From NCBI GenBank assembly GCA_021779535.1, contig JAJYAM010000029.1, positions 1 through 32,273 on the forward strand: a DNA stretch of 32,273 nt, in the 5' to 3' direction. A program made the translations under genes and the position numbers. The notes below the pieces were generated by a model. That model saw only the letters and a list, made by a program, of their open reading frames with translations. It searched no databases and was not told the DNA's origin. This document shows positions 1 to 15,991 of the stretch, in pieces. Positions within the stretch are counted from its first letter, which is position 1. Every line of letters starts with the position of its first letter. Source of the stretch: Pseudomonadota bacterium (GTDB lineage: Bacteria; Pseudomonadota; Gammaproteobacteria; Steroidobacterales; Steroidobacteraceae).

Positions 1-47
1 ACGCCGGTTTTCAAGACCGGTGCATTCAACCGCTCTGCCACCTCTCC
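1..47 (-). tRNA. tRNA-Ser(UGA), 3' part outside the window
   Basis: Read on the minus strand, the gene starts with the acceptor strand GGAGAGG and continues through a serine-type D arm into a 5-bp anticodon stem (CCGGT/ACCGG) around the loop CTTGAAA. The anticodon TGA lies at plus positions 11-13. The variable arm, T arm and 3' acceptor strand fall beyond the window, so the gene is partial. The 5' end was placed by the 7-nt acceptor strand. A TAAGAT element at 58-63 (minus) could be a -10 box, but I see no good -35. In E. coli a serine tRNA lies between infA and clpA of the related region; here it follows the serS operon instead. Confidence 0.93.
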
Positions 48-74
48 TCGGCGGTCGATCTTACCCGAACCCGT

Positions 75-2476
<2,402 letters not shown>

Positions 2477-2502
2477 TCATTGTAGGCGATACCGCCGCCG
2501 CG

Positions 2503-3816
2503 TCACCCGCCGCGCGGTGTGCGGTCGCGCGAGCGCCGGGCCTCGAGCGCCTCGGCGATCTTGATCTCGAGGCCTCGCGGCGCGGGGACGTAGTAGCGCC
2601 GCTCCGGCATCCCCTCCGGCAGGTAGCGCTCGCCCGCCGCGTACGCGTCCGGCTCGTCGTGAGCGTAGCGATATCCCTTGCCGTAGCCGATCTCCTTCAT
2701 CAGCCGGGTCGGCGCGTTGCGAAGATGCAGCGGTACCCCGAGTGAACCGAAACGCTTCGCATCCTCGGTCGCGGCCTGGTAGGCGACGTACACGGCGTTG
2801 CTCTTCGCCGCGCAGGCCATGAACACGATCGCCTGGGCGATCGCCAGCTCCCCTTCGGGGCTCCCGAGCCGCTCGTAGACCGCACAGGCCTCGAGCGCGA
2901 GGGTGAGCGCGCGCGGGTCGGCGTTGCCGATGTCCTCGCTCGCCATCCGCAGCGCGCGCCGCGCGACGTAGAGCGGGTCGCACCCGCCGGCGAACATCCG
3001 GCACAGCCAGTACAGCGCGGCGTCCGGGTCGCTCCCGCGCACCGCCTTGTGGAGCGCGGAGATCTGGTCGTAGAAGTTCTCCCCGCCCTTGTCGAAGCGC
3101 AGGTACGTGCTGCCGATCGCGCCGCGCATCGCCTCGCCGGAGAGCACCCGCTCGCCCGCCACCGTCGTCGCGAGATCCGCGGCGGTCTCGAGCAGGTTCA
3201 GCATCCGCCGCGCATCGCCGTCGGCGGCGGCGATCAGCAGCTCGCGCGCCGCCGGCTCCAGGCGCAGCGCCGCGTCGCGAAGTCCGCGCGGGTCGCCGAG
3301 CGCGCGGTCGAGGAGCGCGCCGAGGTCGGTCTCGTCCAGCGACTTCAGCAAATAGACCCGCGCGCGCGACAGCAGCGCGTTGTTGACCTCGAACGACGGG
3401 TTCTCGGTCGTCGCGCCGATGAAGACGAAGGTGCCGTCCTCGACGTACGGCAGGAACGTGTCCTGCTGCGCCTTGTTGAAGCGGTGCACCTCGTCGAGGA
3501 ACAGCACGGTGTTGCGGGTGCCGCGCAGGGCTTGCGCGCGCTCGACCGCGGCGCGGATCTCCTTCACGCCGGCGAGCACCGCGGAGATCGCGATGAACTC
3601 CGCGTCCGCGGTGCTCGCGACCAGGCGCGCGAGCGTCGTCTTGCCGGTGCCGGGGGGGCCCCAGAGGATCATCGAGTGCGGGTTGCCGGCCTCGAGCGCC
3701 CGGCGCAGCGAGGCCTCGGCGCCGACCAGGTGGCGCTGGCCGACGATCTCGTCGAGCTGGGTCGGCCGCAGGCGATCGGCGAGCGGCCGGTAGGCGCCGC
3801 TCCGAGCCGCGTTCAC
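2503..3816 (-). CDS. rarA: Replication-associated recombination protein A (RarA/MgsA)
   Basis: 437 residues, close to the family norm. RarA is a clamp-loader-like AAA+ ATPase that acts at stalled replication forks and binds SSB. Near the N-terminus PLADRLRPTQLDEIVGQRHL is the family opening, followed by Walker A GPPGTGKT (about residues 53-60) and a Walker B region VLFLDEVHRFNKAQQD. The sensor stretch IGATTENPSFEVNNALLSRA and the tetramerisation domain with YWLCRMFAGGCDPLYVARR follow. The start is GTG at 3816, overlapping the lolA stop as GTGA; the open frame extends upstream only within lolA. The gene is co-transcribed and probably translationally coupled with lolA, as in E. coli. Confidence 0.96.
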   Translation of the reverse strand: MNAARSGAYRPLADRLRPTQLDEIVGQRHLVGAEASLRRALEAGNPHSMILWGPPGTGKTTLARLVASTADAEFIAISAVLAGVKEIRAAVERAQALRGTRNTVLFLDEVHRFNKAQQDTFLPYVEDGTFVFIGATTENPSFEVNNALLSRARVYLLKSLDETDLGALLDRALGDPRGLRDAALRLEPAARELLIAAADGDARRMLNLLETAADLATTVAGERVLSGEAMRGAIGSTYLRFDKGGENFYDQISALHKAVRGSDPDAALYWLCRMFAGGCDPLYVARRALRMASEDIGNADPRALTLALEACAVYERLGSPEGELAIAQAIVFMACAAKSNAVYVAYQAATEDAKRFGSLGVPLHLRNAPTRLMKEIGYGKGYRYAHDEPDAYAAGERYLPEGMPERRYYVPAPRGLEIKIAEALEARRSRDRTPRGG

Positions 3817-4460
3817 GGCGAGACGCGTCCGATCACGTCGACGCCCGGCGGCGGGTTGAACACGAACAGCTTCGGCGACAACGGGATGTTGCGCTTCGGG
3901 TGCGTGAATGTGAGCCGCGTGACCTGGTCGAGCTTGTCCGCGAACAGCATCCGCACGAGTTCCCCATGCGAGAACGCGATCCGGATCGCCTGGAAGTCGC
4001 TGTTCGGGCGCTTCGGGATCAACTGGTACCATTGATATCCGTCGGCGTCGGGCAGCGCGCTGATCTCGAACTGGCTGTTCACGGTCACGCCGCCGGCGAG
4101 CAGCACCGCGGGCGTGCTCGCGAGCGTCGAATCGAGGTCGCGCACGTTCGCCTGCTCGAGATCCTGGTCGTAGAACCACAGCAGCTTCCCGTCGGCGAGG
4201 ATCAGCTGCCGCGACGGTTTCAGGTAATCCCAGCGGAACTTGCCCGGCCGCTCGAGGTACAGGTGCCCGGAGGCGCTGCGCAGCACCTTGCCGTTCGCGT
4301 CGTCGATTTCCTGGGTGAAATCCGCCGACCAGGTCTTCAGGCCCGAGAGGTACCGCTCGACCTGCGCGGCCGCGGCGGCGCTCGGCGTCTGCGCCGCGGC
4401 CGTCTGCAGCACGATCAGTACGCCGGCCGCGACGGCGGCCCAGCGATGGAACTTGAACAT
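3813..4460 (-). CDS. lolA: Outer-membrane lipoprotein carrier protein LolA
   Basis: 215 residues. LolA is the periplasmic chaperone that takes lipoproteins from the LolCDE transporter and delivers them to LolB at the outer membrane. It opens with a signal peptide (basic MFKFHR, a hydrophobic stretch, cleavage near AAA-Q at about 23-24). The mature part has the LolA fold sequences VERYLSGLKTWSADFTQEI, GHLYLERPGKFRWDY and LWFYDQDLEQANVRDLD, and ends with KLFVFNPPPGVDVI. The start is ATG at 4460, four bases after the ftsK stop, so expression almost certainly depends on ftsK transcription. Its last bases overlap the rarA start. Confidence 0.96.
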   Translation of the reverse strand: MFKFHRWAAVAAGVLIVLQTAAAQTPSAAAAAQVERYLSGLKTWSADFTQEIDDANGKVLRSASGHLYLERPGKFRWDYLKPSRQLILADGKLLWFYDQDLEQANVRDLDSTLASTPAVLLAGGVTVNSQFEISALPDADGYQWYQLIPKRPNSDFQAIRIAFSHGELVRMLFADKLDQVTRLTFTHPKRNIPLSPKLFVFNPPPGVDVIGRVSP

Positions 4461-4464
4461 CGAC

Positions 4465-6732
4465 TCACTCCTCGGGCGGCGGTGCGCCGTAAATCTCTCG
4501 GTTGCCATTCGGCTGCAGCGGTCCGACCAGGCCCGCGGCTTCCATGGCCTCGACCAGGCGCGCGGCGCGGTTGTAGCCGATCTTGAGGCGCCGTTGCACG
4601 CCGGAGATCGACGCCCTGCGGGATTCGGTGACGATCCGCACCGCTTCATCGTACAGCGGATCCTGCTCGGCATCCGATGCGGCTTCGCCGGACTCCTCGT
4701 CATCCGACGCGAATCCGGGGATGGGGTTCCGCGGTCCCTCGAGAATTTCATCGATATAGACCGGCGGTGAGGCGGACCTGAGCCCGGCGACCACCCGGTG
4801 GACCTCCTGGTCGGACACGAACGCACCGTGCACGCGGGTCGGAATCGCGGTGCCCGGGGGCAGGTACAGCATGTCGCCGTGGCCGAGGAGCGATTCCGCG
4901 CCGCTCTGGTCGAGGATCGTGCGCGAGTCGACCTTGGCCGAGACCTGGAACGCGATCCGCGTCGGGATGTTCGCCTTGATGAGCCCGGTGATCACGTCGA
5001 CCGACGGCCGCTGCGTCGCGAGGATCAGGTGGATCCCCGACGCGCGCGCCTTCTGCGCGAGCCGCGCAATGAGCTCCTCGACCTTCTTGCCGACGATCAT
5101 CATCAGGTCCGCGAGCTCGTCGATGATCACGACGACCAAGGGCATGGTCGCGAGGTCCGGGACGTCCTCGGCGGCGACGCCGGGTACGCCTTGCGAGACC
5201 TTTTGCATCCGGATCGGGTCCTTGATCGGCTTGCCGGCGTCGGTCGCGTCCTTGACCTTGCGGTTGAACCCGGCGAGGTTGCGCACACCGAGCGCGGACA
5301 TCAGCTGATAGCGCCGCTCCATCTCCGCAACGCACCAGCGCAGCGCGTTCGCGGCCTGCTTCATGTCGGTGACGACCGGGGAGAGCAGGTGCGGGATCCC
5401 CTCGTACACCGAGAGCTCGAGCATCTTCGGGTCGATCATGATCAGCCGCACGTGCTCGGGGCTGGCCTTGTACACGAGGCTCAGCACCATCGCATTGATC
5501 CCGACGGACTTGCCGGAGCCGGTGGTGCCGGCGATCAACAGGTGCGGCATGCGCGCGAGGTCCGCGACGACCGGCGCGCCGCCGATGTCCTTGCCGAGCG
5601 CGAGCGCGAGCGGCGACCCCAGGTCGTCGTAGGCCTTCGACTTGATGATCTCGCCGAGCGTCACGATCTCGCGCTTCTCGTTCGGGATCTCGAGCCCGAC
5701 GACCGACTTGCCCGGGATCACCTCGACCACCCGCACGCTGATCGCCGACAGCGCGCGCGCGAGATCCTTCGAGAGGTTGCTGATCTGGCTGACCTTCACG
5801 CCCGGCGCCGGACGCAGCTCGAAGCGGGTGACGACCGGCCCCGGCTGCACGGCGACGACCTCGGCGTCGACGCCGAAGTCCTTGAGCTTGAGCTCGACGA
5901 GCCGGGACATCGCCTCGAGCGCCTCGTCGGAGTACGAGGGCTCGCGCGCCGGCGGCTCGTCGAGCAGCGCGAGCGAGGGCAGTTCGCTCGACTTCGGCGC
6001 ATCGAACAGCGGCACCTGCCGCTCGCGCTCGATGCGCTCGGAGCGCACCACCGCGGGCGCCGGCGCCTCGATCCGCGGCGGCGTACGCGGACCGGTTTTT
6101 TTCTGTTCCTCGCGGACCACGTCCTGCCGCGCCTGCTTGCGCTGCTGGCCGCCCGCGATCTCGCGGCGGCTCTCGATCCAGGCGCGCACGGCATCGACCG
6201 CGCGCAGCGCCGCCGCGCCGAGCCGATCCATGATCGTGAACCACGACACGCCGAGAAACAGCGCCACGCCCGCGAACCACAGCCCGAGGAGCAGCAGCGT
6301 CGCGCCGAGCATCCGCAGCCCGTGCGCCGTGCCCTCGCCGACCACTTGTCCGAGAGCCCCTCCGGCACTGCTCGGGAAACCCGCGCCATCCCAATGGAGC
6401 GCGGCCAGGCCGCAACTCGTGAGCAGGGTGAGCGCGAACCCTCCGGCCCGCAGCCAGGTGGTCGCGCGCGAGCGCACGCGCGGCGGCGCCGCGTCTTGGT
6501 GGATCAGCCAGCCGGCATAACCCATCAGCACCGGGAACAGATACGCGGGGCGGCCGAACAAGAACAAGAACAGCGCCGCGAGCCATGCGCCGACGGGGCC
6601 GATCCAGTTCGCGACCGGCCCCGCGTGGGCGCCGGTGTCGGCAAAGCCCCGGTCGGTGGCGTGATAGGACCACAGCGCGAGGAGCAGGATGAGGCCGAGC
6701 GCGCCGAGCACCCACAGCGCCCCCTCGCGCAA
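4465..6732 (-). CDS. ftsK: DNA translocase FtsK
   Basis: At least 755 residues. FtsK anchors at the septum and pumps DNA to coordinate chromosome segregation and XerCD/dif resolution with division. About four membrane segments lie at residues 5-21, 48-77, 95-112 and 140-163. A short charged linker (to about 270), the alpha/beta motor with Walker A GTTGSGKS (about 402-409) and Walker [13 protein letters not shown] (about 532-543), and a C-terminal winged-helix gamma domain (about 690-755, [17 protein letters not shown]) follow. The linker is short compared with E. coli. The position given is TTG at 6732, but there is no Shine-Dalgarno there. The same frame stays open and coding-like up to a stop at 6825-6823 and encodes a basic, proline-containing tail typical of FtsK N-termini. 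The true start may therefore be upstream, for example ATT at 6816. Confidence 0.93.
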   Translation of the reverse strand: MREGALWVLGALGLILLLALWSYHATDRGFADTGAHAGPVANWIGPVGAWLAALFLFLFGRPAYLFPVLMGYAGWLIHQDAAPPRVRSRATTWLRAGGFALTLLTSCGLAALHWDGAGFPSSAGGALGQVVGEGTAHGLRMLGATLLLLGLWFAGVALFLGVSWFTIMDRLGAAALRAVDAVRAWIESRREIAGGQQRKQARQDVVREEQKKTGPRTPPRIEAPAPAVVRSERIERERQVPLFDAPKSSELPSLALLDEPPAREPSYSDEALEAMSRLVELKLKDFGVDAEVVAVQPGPVVTRFELRPAPGVKVSQISNLSKDLARALSAISVRVVEVIPGKSVVGLEIPNEKREIVTLGEIIKSKAYDDLGSPLALALGKDIGGAPVVADLARMPHLLIAGTTGSGKSVGINAMVLSLVYKASPEHVRLIMIDPKMLELSVYEGIPHLLSPVVTDMKQAANALRWCVAEMERRYQLMSALGVRNLAGFNRKVKDATDAGKPIKDPIRMQKVSQGVPGVAAEDVPDLATMPLVVVIIDELADLMMIVGKKVEELIARLAQKARASGIHLILATQRPSVDVITGLIKANIPTRIAFQVSAKVDSRTILDQSGAESLLGHGDMLYLPPGTAIPTRVHGAFVSDQEVHRVVAGLRSASPPVYIDEILEGPRNPIPGFASDDEESGEAASDAEQDPLYDEAVRIVTESRRASISGVQRRLKIGYNRAARLVEAMEAAGLVGPLQPNGNREIYGAPPPEE

Positions 6733-6815
6733 CGAGCGCGCGACCGCGGCCGAGATCGCCGGCTTCGGCTTCTCGGTGCGCGTGTCGGCGGATTTATCGG
6801 CGTCGACTGCCTTAA

Positions 6816-9099
<2,284 letters not shown>

Positions 9100-9103
<4 letters not shown>

Positions 9104-9795
9104 CGCGCCTGACCTGGCTCGCCGAGAGCGACCCCGCCGGCGCGTTCCCGCCGGTCGACGCGGCGCTCGCCGAACCGCCGGGACTCCTGGCCGCGGGCGG
9201 AGATCTCTCGCCGGCACGGATCCTCGCGGCGTACGAGCGCGGGATCTTTCCGTGGTATTCGGACCGTCAACCGATCCTGTGGTGGTCGCCCGATCCGCGG
9301 ATGGTGCTCTTCCCCGCGGAGCTGCACGTCTCGAGGAGCCTGCACCGGCGCCTGCGTTCGGGTTGCCTCGAGACACGCGTGGACACGGACTTCGCGGCGA
9401 CGATCCGCGCGTGCGCGGCACCGCGCCGGTCGGGGCCCGGTACCTGGATCAACCTCGAGATGATCGCCGCCTACGAGGCGCTGTACGCGGCGGGCTTCTG
9501 CCACTCGATCGAGACCTACGCGGCCGGGCGGCTGGTCGGCGGCGTGTACGGGCTCGCGCTCGGCGGCGTCTTCTTCGGCGAGTCGATGTTCAGCACGGCC
9601 GCCGACGCCTCCAAGGTCGCGCTGGTGAGGCTCGCCGCGGAGTGCCGCGAGCGCGGGATCGAGCTGATCGACTGTCAGGTCGCGAGCGCCCACCTCGCGA
9701 GCCTCGGCGCCCGCGAGATCCCGCGCCGCGAATTCATCGCACGGCTCACGCGCCTCGCCCGCCGTGACCCCGTCGGATCCTGGGCGGGGGCGTAA
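9100..9795 (+). CDS. aat: Leucyl/phenylalanyl-tRNA--protein transferase
   Basis: 231 residues, the usual size. Aat transfers Leu or Phe from tRNA to proteins with N-terminal Arg or Lys, creating N-degrons that ClpS presents to ClpAP. The family sequences are [60 protein letters not shown] and [20 protein letters not shown]. The first in-frame ATG is at 9301, inside the conserved WWSPDPRM motif, so it cannot be the start. The best start is CTG at 9100, overlapping the previous stop as CTGA, with GAGGAG eight bases upstream; this gives the family-like N-terminus MTRLTWL. A second CTG at 9109 is possible. Its partners clpS and clpA lie a short way downstream on the other strand. Confidence 0.93.
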
Positions 9796-9796
9796 A

Positions 9797-9825
9797 TTGC
9801 ATTAGCGGGTCGCTTTATGCACAAT
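9797..9825 (+). promoter_or_regulatory. Possible infA promoter
   Basis: TTGCAT (9797-9802), a 17-base spacer and CACAAT (9820-9825) fit a sigma-70 promoter moderately well. They lie in a locally AT-richer gap between aat and infA. Transcription would begin near 9832, giving a leader of about 23 bases. The -10 element matches consensus at only four of six positions. Confidence 0.4.
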
Positions 9826-9854
9826 GCGCGACTTCCAGCCCACCAGCAGTACGC

Positions 9855-10073
9855 ATGTCAAAAGAAGAGGCGATCCAATTCGAGGGCGAGGTGATCGAAA
9901 CCTTGCCGAACACGACGTTCCGGGTCAAGTTGAAGACCGGGCACGTGGTCACCGCGCACATCTCGGGAAAGATGCGCAAGAACTACATCCGCATCCTGAC
10001 CGGCGACCAGGTGACCGTCGAGATGACGCCGTACGACCTCACCAAGGGCCGCATCGTCTACCGCGGCCGCTGA
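9855..10073 (+). CDS. infA: Translation initiation factor IF-1
   Basis: 72 residues, exactly the family length. IF-1 is an OB-fold protein that binds the ribosomal A site and helps IF-2 and IF-3 during initiation. It opens with [19 protein letters not shown] and contains [20 protein letters not shown], followed by [20 protein letters not shown] and a final [11 protein letters not shown]. The ATG at 9855 lacks an obvious purine-rich binding site. Its position after aat is conserved in E. coli and relatives. It converges with clpA across a 52-base gap. Confidence 0.98.
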   Translation: MSKEEAIQFEGEVIETLPNTTFRVKLKTGHVVTAHISGKMRKNYIRILTGDQVTVEMTPYDLTKGRIVYRGR

Positions 10074-10125
10074 CGGCGCGCCGCCCCGCGCGCCCCCCGG
10101 CCCCCGCGGCGGGTCAACCTTCGGA

Positions 10126-12414
<2,289 letters not shown>

Positions 12415-12418
12415 GGTA

Positions 12419-12748
12419 TCAAGCCTCTTCCAGCGTCGCCATCAGCGGATGCTGATGTTGTCTCGCGTAAGCGATCACCTGGGCCACCTTCGTCTCCGCG
12501 ATCTCGTACGTGAAGACGCCGCAGACCCCCTTGCCCTTCATGTGCACCTCGAGCATCACCCGCGTCGCCTTCATCCGGTCCATCGCGAAGAACTGCTCGA
12601 GGATGTCGACGACGAACTCCATCGGCGTGTAGTCGTCGTTGAGCAATAGGACCTGGTACAACGGCGGCCGTTTCAGGCGCGGCGCCGCCTCCTCGGTCAC
12701 GAGGCCGGTGCCGCCTCGCCCGGTGTCGATCGGATCGTTTTCGCTCAT
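12419..12748 (-). CDS. clpS: ATP-dependent Clp protease adaptor protein ClpS
   Basis: 109 residues from ATG at 12748. ClpS recognises N-degrons (N-terminal Leu, Phe, Tyr, Trp) and passes the proteins to ClpA. An unstructured N-terminal tail of about 28 residues precedes the conserved core. [20 protein letters not shown] holds the pocket residues (Asn37, Asp38, Asp39), and the helix [20 protein letters not shown] has His69. The longer open frame to 12826 was rejected because it would cross the strong promoter at 12760-12788. The gene is first in the clpS-clpA operon. The substrate-making enzyme Aat is encoded about 2.6 kb away. Confidence 0.96.
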   Translation of the reverse strand: MSENDPIDTGRGGTGLVTEEAAPRLKRPPLYQVLLLNDDYTPMEFVVDILEQFFAMDRMKATRVMLEVHMKGKGVCGVFTYEIAETKVAQVIAYARQHQHPLMATLEEA

Positions 12749-12759
12749 CGCTCCGACAC

Positions 12760-12788
12760 TATATAGGGTGCATCCGACTCCCTGACAA
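12760..12788 (-). promoter_or_regulatory. Sigma-70 promoter of clpS-clpA
   Basis: On the minus strand, TTGTCA (12788-12783), a 17-base spacer and TATATA (12765-12760) make a near-consensus promoter. The -10 box begins 12 bases upstream of the ATG at 12748, so the predicted transcript starts only a few bases before it. The leader is therefore very short and no Shine-Dalgarno is evident. Confidence 0.75.
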
Positions 12789-12830
12789 GCCATCCCATCA
12801 CGAGATAAATTGGCAAATAAAAACAAATAC

Positions 12831-12860
12831 TTGCGAATTCAATCTGATAAACCTTATGAT
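12831..12860 (+). promoter_or_regulatory. Probable promoter of the gspCDEF operon
   Basis: TTGCGA (12831-12836), an 18-base spacer and TATGAT (12855-12860) lie in an AT-rich island (about 12800-12875) that contrasts with the surrounding GC-rich DNA. Transcription would start near 12867, about 30 bases before the gspC ATG. It is back to back with the clpS promoter in a 148-base gap. Confidence 0.5.
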
Positions 12861-12896
12861 TGAGCGATCGATAAACTTCGGGCGGCATGCGGGTTC

Positions 12897-13862
12897 ATGC
12901 TGGATGCACGCATCAACGAATGGAGGTCGCGCCTGCCGGCGCACGGGCCCTGGCTCGTGTCCGCACTGTTCGCGATCTTGATCGCGGTCGACCTCGCGCG
13001 GCTCGTGCTGATGCTGCTCGGCGGGCGTCCGGCGCAACCGCTCGTGCCGGCCGGACCGGGTCCGACGATCGCCGCGGCGCCCGCATTCGACGCGCAACGG
13101 GTTGCGGCGGCCCATCTGTTCGGCATCGCCCCGCTCGACGCGAGCGCACAGAACCCGGCCAACGCGCCGCCCGCCGGGGTGAACTGGACGCTCGCCGGCA
13201 CGATCTCGACCTCGAACCCGAAGCGCGGCCTCGCGATCGTCGCGGCGAACGGACCCTCGAAGCTCTATTCGGTCGGCGACCGGATCGACGACGCGACGCT
13301 GTACGCGGTGTACGCGGACCGGATCGTGATCGCCCACAACGGCACGCTCGCGACGCTGCGCATGCCGCGACAGGTCCCCGGGGCTCCCGGGCCGGCCTAT
13401 CCGATGCCGAACGCCGCGCCCGCGGGCACCGCGAACTACCGCGCGCTGAACCAGTTGCGCCAGATCGTGCAGCGCAACCCCAGCCTCCTCAACACCGTGC
13501 TGCGCGCGGTGCCCTCCTACGACAGCCGCGTCGGCCGGCTGCGCGGATTTCGGATCTACCCGGGTACCGACGCCCGGGCATTCGCGGGCCTCGGCCTGCG
13601 GGCGGGCGACCTCGTGACCGCGATCGACGGCACGCCGCTCGATGATCCGCAGCGCGGCCAGATGATTTTCGATACGCTGCAGACCTCGCCCCAGGCCCTC
13701 GTCACGGTCGACCGGGGCGGCCAGACCTTGAACCTGACCCTGAACATCGCGAAGGTGACCGCCGAGGCGACCCGGGACCTCACCGCGCCGGCGAGTCCGG
13801 CACCGATGATGGCGCCGGTGCGCCGACCGATGTCGTTCTCGGGGTCGGGACCGATCGATTAG
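12897..13862 (+). CDS. gspC: Type II secretion system protein GspC
   Basis: 321 residues. GspC links the inner-membrane platform of the type II secretion system to the secretin GspD. A short cytoplasmic N-terminus is followed by one membrane anchor (about residues 19-41) and a proline/alanine-rich periplasmic linker. The homology region comes next (about 80-165), with HLFGIAPLD, LAGTISTSNPKRGLAIV and YSVGDRIDDATLYAVYADRI. A C-terminal PDZ domain (about 210-300) has FRIYPGTDARAFAGLGLRAG and DLVTAIDGTPLDDP. A Pro/Met-rich tail ends the protein. The gene starts the gsp operon and is followed after 41 bases by gspD. Confidence 0.93.
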   Translation: MLDARINEWRSRLPAHGPWLVSALFAILIAVDLARLVLMLLGGRPAQPLVPAGPGPTIAAAPAFDAQRVAAAHLFGIAPLDASAQNPANAPPAGVNWTLAGTISTSNPKRGLAIVAANGPSKLYSVGDRIDDATLYAVYADRIVIAHNGTLATLRMPRQVPGAPGPAYPMPNAAPAGTANYRALNQLRQIVQRNPSLLNTVLRAVPSYDSRVGRLRGFRIYPGTDARAFAGLGLRAGDLVTAIDGTPLDDPQRGQMIFDTLQTSPQALVTVDRGGQTLNLTLNIAKVTAEATRDLTAPASPAPMMAPVRRPMSFSGSGPID

Positions 13863-13903
13863 CGCGCGAACCCGCTCGCCCCAACCGCACACGAGATCCG
13901 CCG

Positions 13904-15991
13904 ATGCCGAAGCGCACCAATCCCCTCCTCCGAATCGCCGGCCGCGGCGTCGCCGCGCTCGCGCTGTCGGCGGCGCTCGCCGTGCTCGCGGGCGCCCAGG
14001 CCGCCGCGCCGGCCGCCGGCACGACGATCACGCCGAACTACAAGGATGCCGATCTCACCCAGATCATCCAGGCGGTGAGCGAGGTCACGGGCAAGAATTT
14101 CATCGTCGACCCGCGGGTGAACGCGAAGGTCACGATGCTGTCCGCGACGCCGATGTCGCCCGACGCGTTCTACCAGGCGTTCCTGTCGGTGCTGCAGGTC
14201 TACGGCTACGTCGCGGTGCCCGCCGGCAACGTGATCAAGATCATCCCGAACATCGACGCCCGCGAATATCCCTCCGGGGACTTGCCCCGGACGGTGAGCG
14301 CGACCTCGGACCAGCTGGTCACGCAGATCATCACCGTGAAGAACATCAACGCGGCGCAGCTCGTGCCGCTGCTGCGGCCGCTGATCCCGCAGTACGGTCA
14401 GCTCGCCGCCTACCCCGGCGGCAACATGCTGATCATCTCGGACCGTGCCAGCAACGTCGACCGGATCATGCGGATCGTGCACCGGATGGACCGGGAGAGC
14501 AACGAGCCGTTCGAGATCATCCGGCTGCACAATGCGAGCGCCGACAACGTGGTGCGCACCATCGACCAGCTCACCCAGGGCGCCGCCGCCCAGGGCGCTC
14601 CGGCGGTGCACGTGGTCGCGGACGAGCGCACCAACAGCGTGCTGCTGAGCGGCGACCAGGCGACGCGGCTGCGCATGCGGGCGCTGATCCTGAGCCTCGA
14701 CACCCCGCTGAAGGCGGGCGGCGACACCCGCGTGCGCTACCTGCGCTACGCGGATGCCGACAAGCTCGCGAAGCAGCTGCGCGCGCAGGCCGCCGCGGCC
14801 GAGCAGGCGACCGCGGGCGCCAAGGGCGCCCCGACCGGCGCGGGGGGCGGCGCGAGCTACGGGCACGACGTGACGATCTGGGCCGATGAGCCGACCAACG
14901 CGCTCGTGATCACCGCGCCGCCGCGGACGATGAAATCGCTGATGGACGTGATCGACAAGCTCGACATTCGCCGCGCGCAGGTCAAGGTGCGCGCGATCAT
15001 CGTCGAGATCGACGTGACCAAGAGCTCCGATCTCGGCGTGCAGTGGATCATCGACGGCGTGAACAGCGGCACGCTCGCCGGCGTGTCGAACCTGCCGACG
15101 ACGAACGGGGTCAGCATCGTGAACCTCGCCGCCGCCGCGGCGACCGGCAACTACGCCGCGCTGAGCGGCGCCGCGCTCGGCACCGGCGCCTCGTTCGCGA
15201 TCGGCCGGTACAACAAGTACTCCGGCACGAACTTCGCGGCGCTCCTGCAGGCGCTGCGCAGCGACGGCTCGAGCAACATCATTTCGACCCCGTCCGTGAT
15301 CACGATGAACAACGAGCAGGCCGAGGTGAAGGTCACGCAGGAAGTGCCGATCATCACCGGGAGCTACGCGACGACCACGCAGAGCGTGAACGGCACGACG
15401 AGCCCGTTCCAGACGACCCAGCTGCAAGAGGTCGGCACGATCCTCAAGGTCACGCCGCACATCAACCAGGGAAGCATCGTGCAGCTGAAGATCTCGCAGG
15501 AGGACTCCTCGCCCGGCGCGGTGCTCGCCGGTACGAACCAGATTTCGCTGAACAAGCGCGCGATCAAGACCACGGTGTTGATCCAGAACCGCGGGATCGT
15601 GGTGCTCGGCGGCCTGATCTCGGACACCGTGAACGAGAACGAGGACCGGATCCCGTTCCTCGGGCGAATCCCGCTGATCGGCGCGCTGTTCCGCGCCCGC
15701 AACGGCTCGCACGAGAAGCGGGAACTGCTCGTGTTCATCCAGCCGACGATCCTGCGCGACCCGGACGCGCTCGAGGCGACGACCCGCCAGCAGTACCAGC
15801 ACGTGCGTGAGGAACAGATGCGCCTGCACGGCGGCAAGGTGATGCTGCTTCCCGGCGAGCATCAACCGGTGATCCCGCGGATCGGACCCGGACCGCAGCC
15901 GACCCCGCCGGCGCAACCGGCGCCGTCACCCACGCCGGCGTCACCCACGCCGGCGTCGCCCGCGTCGGCACCAGCGGGCGGGCCACCGTGA
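13904..15991 (+). CDS. gspD: Type II secretion system secretin GspD
   Basis: 695 residues. GspD forms the outer-membrane channel through which folded proteins leave the periplasm. It starts with a signal peptide (basic KRTN, hydrophobic stretch, cleavage near residue 34). The N0 domain follows (ITPNYKDADLTQIIQAVSEV, KNFIVDPRVNAKVTM), then repeated N1-N3 ring domains. The C-terminal secretin domain has VKVRAIIVEIDVTKSSDLGV, IISTPSVITMNNEQAEVKV, GTILKVTPHINQGSIVQLKI and GIVVLGGLISDTVNENEDRI followed by PFLGRIPLIGALFR. The last 40 or so residues form a Pro/Ala/Ser-rich tail containing a short tandem repeat. The stop overlaps gspE by four bases. Confidence 0.97.
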   Translation: MPKRTNPLLRIAGRGVAALALSAALAVLAGAQAAAPAAGTTITPNYKDADLTQIIQAVSEVTGKNFIVDPRVNAKVTMLSATPMSPDAFYQAFLSVLQVYGYVAVPAGNVIKIIPNIDAREYPSGDLPRTVSATSDQLVTQIITVKNINAAQLVPLLRPLIPQYGQLAAYPGGNMLIISDRASNVDRIMRIVHRMDRESNEPFEIIRLHNASADNVVRTIDQLTQGAAAQGAPAVHVVADERTNSVLLSGDQATRLRMRALILSLDTPLKAGGDTRVRYLRYADADKLAKQLRAQAAAAEQATAGAKGAPTGAGGGASYGHDVTIWADEPTNALVITAPPRTMKSLMDVIDKLDIRRAQVKVRAIIVEIDVTKSSDLGVQWIIDGVNSGTLAGVSNLPTTNGVSIVNLAAAAATGNYAALSGAALGTGASFAIGRYNKYSGTNFAALLQALRSDGSSNIISTPSVITMNNEQAEVKVTQEVPIITGSYATTTQSVNGTTSPFQTTQLQEVGTILKVTPHINQGSIVQLKISQEDSSPGAVLAGTNQISLNKRAIKTTVLIQNRGIVVLGGLISDTVNENEDRIPFLGRIPLIGALFRARNGSHEKRELLVFIQPTILRDPDALEATTRQQYQHVREEQMRLHGGKVMLLPGEHQPVIPRIGPGPQPTPPAQPAPSPTPASPTPASPASAPAGGPP
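15926..15955 (+). repeat. Two 15-bp tandem copies at the 3' end of gspD
   Basis: TCACCCACGCCGGCG is repeated directly at 15926-15940 and 15941-15955, and a shortened, altered third copy follows. It is in frame and encodes SPTPA twice in the proline-rich tail of GspD. Such repeats can gain or lose units without disturbing the reading frame. Confidence 0.8.

Noticed and set aside
3817-4179. Upstream extension of rarA
   Set aside because: It lies within lolA in another frame; the family start matches GTG at 3816.
12749-12826. Longer clpS start with 26 extra residues
   Set aside because: It would begin upstream of the strong promoter at 12760-12788, and the residues are not ClpS-like.
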